From: Draconibacterium aestuarii | GTDB taxonomy: Bacteria > Bacteroidota > Bacteroidia > Bacteroidales > Prolixibacteraceae | DNA: 64,000 nt | Reading direction: 5' to 3' | Assembly: GCA_026671195.1 (NCBI GenBank) | Contig: JAPOHD010000027.1 | Span: 434,001 to 498,000 of the forward strand | Shown: positions 9,269 to 17,101 of the stretch, one piece after another | Position numbering within the stretch: position 1 is the first letter of the stretch | Layout of the letters: each line of letters begins with the position of its first letter | Notes under the pieces: generated by a model | Databases searched by the model: none | The model's input: only the letters and a program-made list of their open reading frames with translations | What the model was told of the DNA's origin: nothing | Made by a program: the position numbers and the translations under genes

Positions 9269-12200
9269 ATGAAAAAATATCTATTCCTGTTTTTCGTTAT
9301 TTTGGTTGGTTTCTCGGTAGACGATGTGCAGAAAGAAATAATAACTCTTGAGTGGTCTGAAATTGCAGGGAAATCAGAGGTGGAAGCAACTGTTTTTTTC
9401 GAAAATGCAGACCTGTCTGTAGCTCAAAATGAGTTGCCTGTATATACTCGTTTGTACGATTTAAATAACACGAATAAGACACTGCGTTTTGTTATAGAAA
9501 ATCAGGTGTTTGAATTGGTGGATGCGAAAAACAAACTTTCTTATGAAGACGAAATAACTGCGGATATAAAAATATCTTCCCGAATCTTAAAATCAGGAAC
9601 CACTCAAAAAATAGAGCTTCAAATTATTCCTTTAAAAAAGGAGGGAGAAGAAATTTATCGGTTGAAAAGTTTTGAATTGAAGAGAATACCTGATGTGCAG
9701 AAAAGTGCGGCGGTTGCTATGGATTGGAAAACGGAGTCGGTATTGAGCGCCGGGAAATGGGTGAAAATTAGTACTGCCGGGAAAGGAATTTATAAAATAC
9801 CTTATTCAAGACTAAAGGAATGGGGATTTGCACAACCAGCGCAGGTAGGTGTGTTTGGTAGTGGAGGTACGCCTTTATCCGAAAACCCCGGAGATATAGC
9901 TTACGATGATTTGGTTCGGTGTGCGGTTTGGAGTAACACGAATAGCGGAGAGGACTGTTTGTTCTTTTATGCCCCGGGGTGTAATGAATGGAGCGCCGTT
10001 GGCGAAGGTAACTTTATGCATAAATCGAACAATTATACACGAATTGGTTATTTCTTTTTAGGTGAAGTTGGCAGTTCGCAAAAAACTGTAGAGTTACAGA
10101 GCGAAATAAGCGAAACTCCTACACAAACAACTACTACTTTTGATGAAGTTGGGTTGATTGAAAATGAAGTGTATAATTTGCTCAAGTCGGGAAAACAATG
10201 GTTTGGTGACAAATATGTGAAGGGGAGTGCACGTAATTATAGCTTTACAATTCATGATATTGATGACACCAGTTCTGCCTTTCTGAAAATTAGTGCGGCC
10301 GGACGTTCGTATATAACCTCAAAAATGGAAATTACTGCAGGTGGCACTTCCATCGGAAATGTTCAATTTAGTGCAGTGCCAACAACCGATACATATGGTT
10401 TGTATGCGAGCGAAAAAAACGGTCGTTTCGGGTTTGCTCTAGGTAATGGAGAATTAGGGATGACAGTAACTTACAACGCATCAAATAGTAATGCTGAGGC
10501 CTGGCTCGATTATATGGAGTTAAATTATCGCAGAGTATTACGGGCAGGTAACGAAGTTGTATTTTTTCGCGATTCAAAAACGGTTGGCTCTGGAAATGTA
10601 GTTCAATTTACCATCGATAATGGAAGCTCTGCAACAAAAGTGTTTGATATTTCCGATATCTATAATCTTACTGAAATTCCTTCGCAATTAAACGGATCAA
10701 CACTTACAGTAAAATGCCAGGCTGATAACCTGAAAGAATATGCGTTGTTTAATTCGAATGGAAATTTTGAAGAACCTGCTTTTGTTAATGAAGTTGAAAA
10801 TCAGGATCTACACGGATTAAATACACCCGAATTTTTAATTGTATCGCATTCAAAATTTATGAGTTCGGCAGAAGAACTGGCAGCGTTTCATCGCGAATAC
10901 GACGGAATGAGCGTAGAAGTTGTGGATGTGGAGAAAGTGTATAACGAATTTAGTTCGGGGAGTAAAAGTGCTACCGGAATACGTAATTTTATTAAAATGT
11001 TTTACGACCGTGGAACTACGTTAAAATATGTACTTCTGTTTGGCGATGGCAGTTACGACAATAAAGGTATAAGTACCGACAGCAAAAACTTTATTCCCAC
11101 CTTTCAATCGGAGAATTCTTTGTCACCTATCTATTCCTTTGTTACCGATGATTATTTTGTAATGCTCGATGCAAATGAAAGTGTGTACAACGGTGCCATT
11201 GATTTGGGAATTGGGCGTATACCTGCTGCAACTACCTACGAAGCTCAGTTGGTTGTGGATAAAGTAAAACGCTATTACAACACTGAGGCGTTGGGAGATT
11301 GGCGCAATGTTATTTGTTTTATTGGCGATGACGGTGATAGTGGTTTGCACATGCGGCAGTCTGAAGAACTTGCCGATTCTTTAAATGAAAATCACAGCGA
11401 ATTTATTAGCGATAAAATTTACTTCGATGCGTATGTGAAAGAAACAACTCCTGCTGGAGACAGGTATCCCGATGTAAATGATGAGATAAATAAGCGGGTA
11501 AAAGAAGGTGTTTTAATACTAAATTATACCGGACATGCCAATGAACGATTTTTGGCGCACGAAAAAGTATTGGATATAAGCGATATCAACTCGTGGTCGA
11601 ATACCAGCCAGCTGCCAATTTTTGTTACGGCAACCTGCGAATTTAGTAGATTCGATGATGATGATACATCGGCGGGCGAATATGTACTGCTTAACCCGAA
11701 TGGGGGAGGTATTGGCCTGTTCTCAACTACCCGGGTTGTATTTTCATCAGCGAATTTCAAACTCAGCAAAAGTTTCTACAGTTTTATTTTTGAACAGGAC
11801 CAAAACGGAGAACATTACCGAATGGGAGATGTATTGAGACTTGCCAAAACCAATATTAGCAGTTCAACCAATAAACGAAACTTCTGTTTGTTTGCTGATC
11901 CGGCTTTAAAACTGTCGTACCCGAAATACAGGATAAACACTACCTTTGTTAACCAGGAAGAGACGAGACAAGACCCGGAAACGCTAGGAACGCTTCAGAA
12001 AGTAACAATTACTGGAGAAGTTTGCGATTATTTCGGGAACCGTTTGGATAATTTCAATGGCGAAATTATTCCTACTGTTTTCGATAAAGAAGTTGAAATG
12101 GAAACACTTGGGAATGGTGGCGAAAATCCGATCACATTTAAAGTTCAGGAGAATGTGATTTACAAAGGATTGGCTAGTGTGAAAAACGGCAATTTCTCCT

Positions 12201-12991
12201 TTAGTTTCGTTGTGCCGAAAGACATATCGTATAATTTAGGAAAAGGGAAAATAGTGTATTACGCCCAAAATGGAACCGATGATGCCCATGGGGTTTTTGA
12301 TAATTTTTATCTGGGTGGAAATGGATCAGATGTTTCGGATAACAAAGGACCAGAAATTGAATTGTACCTGGATTCGCAGGATTTTGAGTCGGGCGACAAA
12401 ACGACTAAAAATCCAACGATGCTGGCTTTTTTATCCGATGAAAATGGAATAAATACTGTGGGCACGGGAATAGGTCACGATATTACGGCTGTAATCGATA
12501 ATGATTATTCAAATGTTATTGTTCTGAATAAGTATTATCAGGCAGAAAAAGACGATTATACCTCGGGAACATTGCAATACCCTTTACGCGATTTAACGGA
12601 AGGAAAACATACCTTAAAACTTAAGGCGTGGGATGTGGCCAATAATTCGTCGGAGGTTGAAATTGAATTCGAAGTATCGGGGGATTTTAGTATTGATGAA
12701 GTGAGTAATTATCCGAATCCTGTTTCTGACTACACGTATTTTGTCCTTAAACACAATCAACCGGACGCTTCATTAACAGCCATTTTTGATATTTACAATC
12801 AGAACGGACAAAAAATCGACCAGTTTCAAACCGAGGTTAGTTCGAATGGGAACAGCACCAATCCGGTTCGTTGGGATATTACAGAATCGCGTGTGGCTGT
12901 CACTTCCGGAGTATATATCTACAATGCAATTGTTCAGAATGCTGATGGTGTAATTGTTTCGAAATCAGGAAAGATGATAATTTCTCGATAA
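9269..12991 (+). CDS. porU: Type IX secretion sortase PorU (gingipain-like C25 peptidase)
   Basis: A 1240-residue secreted protein with a signal peptide (MKKYLFLFFVILVGFS). It has a long N-terminal beta-rich region, then a C25 peptidase domain with SHSKFM, LLFGDGSYDN, the catalytic-His segment NYTGHANERF (His756) and the nucleophile segment TATCEFSRFDD (Cys790). After Ig-like domains it ends with a T9SS type A sorting domain (NYPNPVSDYTYF...GVYIYN). PorU is the sortase-like cell-surface protease that removes the C-terminal signal of T9SS cargo and attaches the cargo to anionic LPS. ATG 9269 was chosen over one 33 bp upstream because of the signal peptide. porV follows 106 bp downstream, as expected for its partner. 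Confidence 0.92.
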   Translation: MKKYLFLFFVILVGFSVDDVQKEIITLEWSEIAGKSEVEATVFFENADLSVAQNELPVYTRLYDLNNTNKTLRFVIENQVFELVDAKNKLSYEDEITADIKISSRILKSGTTQKIELQIIPLKKEGEEIYRLKSFELKRIPDVQKSAAVAMDWKTESVLSAGKWVKISTAGKGIYKIPYSRLKEWGFAQPAQVGVFGSGGTPLSENPGDIAYDDLVRCAVWSNTNSGEDCLFFYAPGCNEWSAVGEGNFMHKSNNYTRIGYFFLGEVGSSQKTVELQSEISETPTQTTTTFDEVGLIENEVYNLLKSGKQWFGDKYVKGSARNYSFTIHDIDDTSSAFLKISAAGRSYITSKMEITAGGTSIGNVQFSAVPTTDTYGLYASEKNGRFGFALGNGELGMTVTYNASNSNAEAWLDYMELNYRRVLRAGNEVVFFRDSKTVGSGNVVQFTIDNGSSATKVFDISDIYNLTEIPSQLNGSTLTVKCQADNLKEYALFNSNGNFEEPAFVNEVENQDLHGLNTPEFLIVSHSKFMSSAEELAAFHREYDGMSVEVVDVEKVYNEFSSGSKSATGIRNFIKMFYDRGTTLKYVLLFGDGSYDNKGISTDSKNFIPTFQSENSLSPIYSFVTDDYFVMLDANESVYNGAIDLGIGRIPAATTYEAQLVVDKVKRYYNTEALGDWRNVICFIGDDGDSGLHMRQSEELADSLNENHSEFISDKIYFDAYVKETTPAGDRYPDVNDEINKRVKEGVLILNYTGHANERFLAHEKVLDISDINSWSNTSQLPIFVTATCEFSRFDDDDTSAGEYVLLNPNGGGIGLFSTTRVVFSSANFKLSKSFYSFIFEQDQNGEHYRMGDVLRLAKTNISSSTNKRNFCLFADPALKLSYPKYRINTTFVNQEETRQDPETLGTLQKVTITGEVCDYFGNRLDNFNGEIIPTVFDKEVEMETLGNGGENPITFKVQENVIYKGLASVKNGNFSFSFVVPKDISYNLGKGKIVYYAQNGTDDAHGVFDNFYLGGNGSDVSDNKGPEIELYLDSQDFESGDKTTKNPTMLAFLSDENGINTVGTGIGHDITAVIDNDYSNVIVLNKYYQAEKDDYTSGTLQYPLRDLTEGKHTLKLKAWDVANNSSEVEIEFEVSGDFSIDEVSNYPNPVSDYTYFVLKHNQPDASLTAIFDIYNQNGQKIDQFQTEVSSNGNSTNPVRWDITESRVAVTSGVYIYNAIVQNADGVIVSKSGKMIISR

Positions 12992-13068
12992 ATATTCTCT
13001 TCTGATGAAATTTTTTTCCAAAACTTTCGTTCTTTTTTAAATTTATATGGTAGCAAAAACAAATATTC

Positions 13069-13076
13069 TATCTTTG
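13069..13076 (+). promoter_or_regulatory. Candidate -7 promoter element for porV (TATCTTTG)
   Basis: TATCTTTG lies 22 bp before the porV ATG, giving a short leader. It suggests porV can be transcribed from its own promoter as well as from upstream of porU. Confidence 0.5.
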
Positions 13077-13097
13077 CAACCCTAATTTTATTAAACT

Positions 13098-14273
13098 ATG
13101 ATCAAATTGTTACGTTATTTCTGTCTTATTGCTCTGATAACCCTTGTTGCTGAAACTGTTATGGCACAGGGAACGTTGTCAGGAGCAAATACAATTACAA
13201 CAGCAGTTCCGTTTTTGGCAATTACACCCGATTCGCGAGCAGGAGGTATGGGAGATGCAGGTGTTGGAACTTCAGCTGATGTAAATTCGCAGCATTGGAA
13301 TCCGGCAAAATATATTTTTATGGAGAGTGACATGGGAGTTGGATTGTCCTATTCGCCATGGCTTCGTAATTTGGTCGACGACATAAACCTTGCGTATTTG
13401 TCGGGGTATAAAAAAATCGACGAAGTGCAGGCAGTGAGTGCCTCTCTGCGGTATTTCTCTCTTGGAGATATTGTTTTTACTAGTGATATTGGTGAATTTA
13501 ACGGGCAGCAAAGTCCGAACGAATTTGCTATCGATTTAGGATACTCGCGTAAATTATCCGACGTGTTTTCGGGCGCCGTTGCTGTTCGATACATTCGGTC
13601 GGATCTTACCGGAGGACAATTGGTGAATGGGGTAGAAACGCATGCCGGTAACTCTTTTGCTGCCGATGTGGCTTTTTATTATTATAACGAGTTCAGAAGA
13701 AGTCGAAAAAATAATGCTTTCTCTGCAGGTATAAATATTCAGAATATTGGTGCAAAGATTTCATATACCGAAGGTGAGGTAAAAGACTTTATTCCAACCA
13801 ATTTAAAGTTGGGTGCTGCTTATACCATGGAGATGGATGATTACAACTCTTTTGCTTTTACGGTTGAGGCCAATAAATTGTTGGTGCCAACACCGCCGGT
13901 TGATTCAGTTGATTATGGCGATGGTGATGTAATTTGGTCGGGAGGTGTGAATTCTGATGTTGGTGTAATCGAGGGGATCTTTAAATCGTTTGGCGATGCA
14001 CCAGGAGGATTCAAAGAAGAGTTTCAGGAAATTACCTGGTCGCTTGGTGTGGAATACTGGTATAATAAGCAGTTTGCTATACGGGCAGGATATTTCTATG
14101 AGCACGAAAATAAAGGTAACCGTAAATTTATTACGGCAGGTGCGGGTTTAAAAATGAACGTTTTTGCACTTGATTTTGCCTACCTTATGCCAACGCAACG
14201 CAACCATCCACTGGAAAATACATTGCGTTTTTCACTCTCATTTGATATTGACGCTTTTAGCAGTCAGCGCTAA
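13098..14273 (+). CDS. porV: Type IX secretion outer-membrane protein PorV (LptO)
   Basis: A 391-residue beta-barrel protein with signal peptide MIKLLRYFCLIALITLVAET and cleavage near VMAQ. The mature start contains VPFLAITPDSRAGGMGDAG followed by NSQHWNPAKY, which is diagnostic of PorV/PorQ-type barrels; the alternating aromatic pattern and final barrel strand (LRFSLSFDI) fit the FadL-like fold. PorV receives cargo from the translocon and shuttles it to PorU in the outer membrane. The position directly after porU supports PorV rather than PorQ. The stop codon overlaps the ispF start by one base. Confidence 0.93.
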   Translation: MIKLLRYFCLIALITLVAETVMAQGTLSGANTITTAVPFLAITPDSRAGGMGDAGVGTSADVNSQHWNPAKYIFMESDMGVGLSYSPWLRNLVDDINLAYLSGYKKIDEVQAVSASLRYFSLGDIVFTSDIGEFNGQQSPNEFAIDLGYSRKLSDVFSGAVAVRYIRSDLTGGQLVNGVETHAGNSFAADVAFYYYNEFRRSRKNNAFSAGINIQNIGAKISYTEGEVKDFIPTNLKLGAAYTMEMDDYNSFAFTVEANKLLVPTPPVDSVDYGDGDVIWSGGVNSDVGVIEGIFKSFGDAPGGFKEEFQEITWSLGVEYWYNKQFAIRAGYFYEHENKGNRKFITAGAGLKMNVFALDFAYLMPTQRNHPLENTLRFSLSFDIDAFSSQR

Positions 14274-14752
14274 TGACCTATAGAATAGGGCAAGGATATG
14301 ATGTACACCGTTTAGCCGAGGGAGAAACCCTGTGGTTGGGCGGTGTTCTGATTCCACACCATAAGGGAACGGTAGCACATTCCGATGGCGACGTGGTTAT
14401 ACATGCCATTTGCGATGCCATGCTTGGCGCCTTAAAATTGCGCGACATTGGAACGCACTTTCCCGATAACGCTGCTGAGTTTAAAGATATCGACAGCAAA
14501 ATCCTTCTGAAAAAATCATACGAACTGGTAAAGGAAAAAGGATACGAAATCGTAAATATCGACTCGACGATTAGTGCCCAGCAACCTAAGCTCTTACCTT
14601 ATATTCCTGTAATGGAACAAAGCATGGCCGAAGTTTTGGGAATCGACGTTGATCAGGTTTCGGTAAAAGCTACTACCACCGAAAAACTGGGATTCGAAGG
14701 CCGGGAAGAAGGAATGTCGGTGAATGCGGTGGTGCTTCTTAAAAAATCATGA
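14273..14752 (+). CDS. ispF: 2-C-methyl-D-erythritol 2,4-cyclodiphosphate synthase
   Basis: A 159-residue IspF, which makes MEcPP in the non-mevalonate isoprenoid pathway. The metal ligands Asp10 and His12 (GYDVHRL) and His44 (VVIHAICDAMLGA) are present, as are the substrate segments HSDGD (36-40), TTTEKLGFEGREEG and the preceding SVKA. The length is normal. The start codon overlaps the porV stop (TAATG), and the stop is overlapped by the next gene, so IspF is translated in the same operon as an outer-membrane secretion protein. Confidence 0.96.
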   Translation: MTYRIGQGYDVHRLAEGETLWLGGVLIPHHKGTVAHSDGDVVIHAICDAMLGALKLRDIGTHFPDNAAEFKDIDSKILLKKSYELVKEKGYEIVNIDSTISAQQPKLLPYIPVMEQSMAEVLGIDVDQVSVKATTTEKLGFEGREEGMSVNAVVLLKKS

Positions 14753-15117
14753 TGACAAATAAGAAAACGCTTGTTATTGGTGCCAGCGAAAATCCGGCAC
14801 GCTACTCAAATAAAGCCATTCGTGCTTTGCGTTTACACAACCACGATGTTGTTGCACTTGCAAAACGAGTAGGAAAAGTAGAGGACGTTGTCATTCAAAC
14901 CGAATTTCCCGAAAGCGAAAAAATTGATACGGTAAGCCTGTATCTGGGGCCTCAGCGCCAGATTGAATATTACAGCCAGCTTGTTGATTTGAACCCGAAA
15001 AGAGTTATTTTTAATCCGGGTACCGAAAACTACGAACTGGCTGAGCTTTTAGAAAAGAATGACATTGCCGTTGAAGAAGCCTGTACGTTGGTGTTGTTAA
15101 GTATTGGCGATTATTAA
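14749..15117 (+). CDS. CoA-binding domain protein (YccU-like)
   Basis: A 122-residue single-domain Rossmann-like protein. It has TLVIGASENPARYSNKAI at the N-terminus and an IFNPGTENYELAELLEK segment, both typical of the small stand-alone CoA-binding (succinyl-CoA-synthetase-alpha-like) family. The biochemical role of these stand-alone proteins is not settled. It overlaps the ispF stop by 4 bp. Confidence 0.8.
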   Translation: MMTNKKTLVIGASENPARYSNKAIRALRLHNHDVVALAKRVGKVEDVVIQTEFPESEKIDTVSLYLGPQRQIEYYSQLVDLNPKRVIFNPGTENYELAELLEKNDIAVEEACTLVLLSIGDY

Positions 15118-15128
15118 TAGAATAAATT

Positions 15129-15167
15129 CAGCAGTTGACTATGATTAAGAATAATAGTCACCTGCTG
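15129..15167. other. Intercistronic stem-loop
   Basis: CAGCAG-T-TGACTAT pairs with ATAGTCA-C-CTGCTG around an 11-nt loop: 13 pairs with a single T/C mismatch. No T-run follows, so it may be a weak terminator or an mRNA-processing or stability hairpin between the CoA-binding and thioredoxin-like genes. Confidence 0.55.
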
Positions 15168-15186
15168 TATATCAAAATTACAATCG

Positions 15187-15522
15187 ATGTTTACCGAAAT
15201 AAAATCATTCGATGAGTTTTTGCAGTTAAAAGAAAAGGAGGAAGCAGTGCTGGCCTATTTTTCAACCGATGCATGTAATGTGTGTAAAGTTTTAAAACCA
15301 AAAGTTGAAACGCTAATTAAAACCGAATTTCCCAAAATTAAACTGGCTTATATAAAATCGGATGTGTTACCCGAAGTAGCTGCCCAAAACAACGTGTTTA
15401 CCGCACCCACTGTCCTTATTTTCTTCGATGGGCGCGAATATATTCGTAAAAGCCGGGCCTTTGGGATTGAAGGACTGCAACAGGAAATAGCACGACCTTA
15501 TTCAATGATCTTTGAAGATTAA
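15187..15522 (+). CDS. Thioredoxin-like protein with CNVC site
   Basis: A 111-residue cytoplasmic thioredoxin-fold protein. The active-site position reads TDACNVCKVLKPKVE (Cys30 and Cys33), so the usual Trp-Cys-Gly-Pro-Cys is replaced by Ala-Cys-Asn-Val-Cys. The cis-Pro segment TAPTVLIFFDG is kept. Such proteins are usually thiol-disulfide reductases or related to YbbN/YtpP types; the partner is unknown. It follows the CoA-binding gene by 69 bp across a hairpin. Confidence 0.8.
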   Translation: MFTEIKSFDEFLQLKEKEEAVLAYFSTDACNVCKVLKPKVETLIKTEFPKIKLAYIKSDVLPEVAAQNNVFTAPTVLIFFDGREYIRKSRAFGIEGLQQEIARPYSMIFED

Positions 15523-15552
15523 AATTGCAGAACGATCATTCATATTCCCCGT

Positions 15553-16427
15553 TTATTCCTCAAAATACGCCGTATATTCAGCCGGAAGTTTTTCCAACGG
15601 ACGAATGGCAATATCCTTGTAAAATACTTCGGTAGCCTCGCTTTGTAACTGTATTTTTCCTTTGTCGAGCGGAATGCTTTCCCCGTCATTTATATACCTC
15701 GAATTTTGCAACACCATAACCACATGTCCGTTTACAATGTGCAGAATTTTGTTTTCGAAACAAATCAGTTCAAGGGTGTTCCATTCGCCGGGTTTGTTTT
15801 CGTAATTGTTGCTTCGTAAACAAAAGCCCTGAATTTCTTCATCATGCCCCATTGGAAGGAAAGGCTGGCTTTCGTGTGCCACCGGATTCATTATGTATTC
15901 GGGCAGGTATGCCCTGATATCGATAGCCGAAGTTACCTGGCTCCAGTAATCGCCCATGTGCCCTTCCATAATCTGAAACTCTTGCCCCATCATCCACGAG
16001 CGCCAGTATTCGGCACCCAGTGGTCCAACGGAGTGGTATAAAATACCGGAATCTTTTAACAGGTTTTTGCGCGGGTCGTACTTCTTATCTCCCCATTTAA
16101 CCTGTAGGCGGAAATGGTAATTTTGTATTCCTGTTTGGTGATTACACAGCCGTAAATTTCTCCGCTTACTTTTAAAATCGGTTCGTTGTTCTCTTCGGTA
16201 GCGGAAAACACGTCGTAACCCTCCGGATTTAATCCAATGGGCTGAATCTCTTTTCCTGTTTCATCTTTGGGTACTGTGCCATCGTAACCCAGCTGATGTT
16301 TGTAGCTTAAGTAACGGTTCCAGTGTGTTAAATCTTTATCGAGCAAGGTGGTCCAGTTACTTTCTTCATTGGTTTGGCATGCGCCCAGAATAAGTGAAGT
16401 TAAAATAAGTTCGATTAGGTTTTTCAT
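15553..16427 (-). pseudogene. DUF1080 (3-keto-glycoside hydrolase-like) lipoprotein, frameshifted
   Basis: Two minus-strand frames are halves of one gene. The 5' half begins MKNLIELILTSLILGAC (lipoprotein Cys17) and runs to TKQEYK; the 3' half continues in another frame with NYHFRLQVKWGDKKY, YHSVGPLGAEYW and MMGQEFQIMEGHMGDYW, all typical of DUF1080. The break falls at an A-run (TTTT on plus, 16121-16124): one extra A would restore GAA-TAC-AAA-AAT-TAC and a protein of about 291 residues. DUF1080 domains belong to the concanavalin-like sugar-active group and occur in 3-keto-disaccharide hydrolases. This may be a true recent pseudogene or a homopolymer sequencing error. Confidence 0.85.
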
Positions 16428-16452
16428 GATTTGGTACTTGTTTATGTTTGTA

Positions 16453-16860
16453 TTATCCCATTGAGAAATGAGCTGCATTTAACGCATTTTCCTGGTATTT
16501 ATATTTGGCTTGAATCTGGATCGGATTTTTGCGTAAAAAAGCTTTTACAGTTGCCGGAGCCACAATACGTACATCTTTATTGGGATAACACTGAATAACA
16601 CTTTCTATTTTAAACGAAAGAGCTCCGGCCGAAAACTGTCCTTTCGATTGTCGTTTAAGAATGGCAATCGCATCCGCATTAATTTCATCGAGACAGGCGT
16701 AAATTGTGGCGGCAAATTCTTTTACATGTACTGAATTATCTGGTTCTTCCAGCTTTATTTTTGCTGAAAGTCTGTTTATTTCAACATTGCCATTCTCGTT
16801 TTTTTCGATGCATAAAAGCAGGGCTGTATCGTTTACTATTTCAATTCCGCAGGTTCTCAT
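16453..16860 (-). CDS. DUF3010 family protein
   Basis: A 135-residue cytoplasmic protein starting MRTCGIEIVNDTALLLCIE, with ILKRQSKGQFSAGALSFKIE and a C-terminal NALNAAHFSMG. These features and the length match DUF3010, whose opening strand resembles RNase H/actin-like folds; function unknown. It lies 25 bp upstream of the frameshifted DUF1080 gene on the same strand, but the pairing is not obviously functional. Confidence 0.7.
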   Translation of the reverse strand: MRTCGIEIVNDTALLLCIEKNENGNVEINRLSAKIKLEEPDNSVHVKEFAATIYACLDEINADAIAILKRQSKGQFSAGALSFKIESVIQCYPNKDVRIVAPATVKAFLRKNPIQIQAKYKYQENALNAAHFSMG

Positions 16861-17036
16861 TCAGAGTGTACATATTAGTATTACTTTGATGAATTTACTA
16901 TTTTTTGTGACAGGGACTTATGTGTAGAATGTATTTTTATTCAAACCTTTTGCACATTAGTTAACAAATAAATGTGCTTGACATGAAGTGATAGTCCAGA
17001 TAAACGGAAGTAAATCAGAATAAGTTGAATTCAAGC

Positions 17037-17080
17037 AAAAAACCCGTTCAATGTGATTTTTCAGCATCAAACGGGTTTTT
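17037..17080 (-). terminator. Terminator after the sialate O-acetylesterase gene
   Basis: AAAAACCCGTT and AACGGGTTTTT form an 11-bp stem around a loop of about 20 nt. Both ends carry A/T runs, so it can act on either strand. It sits just past the stop of the minus-strand esterase gene. Confidence 0.75.
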
Positions 17081-17101
17081 CTTCTTTTATTAAAACGTAA
17101 T

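Noticed and set aside
15553-15993. An independent 146-residue gene
   Set aside because: It lacks its own start signals and continues the DUF1080 fold exactly where the upstream frame breaks.
16121-16124. Programmed ribosomal frameshift in the DUF1080 gene
   Set aside because: The tract is only four A, no slippery heptamer or stimulatory hairpin was seen, and this family is not known to use frameshifting.
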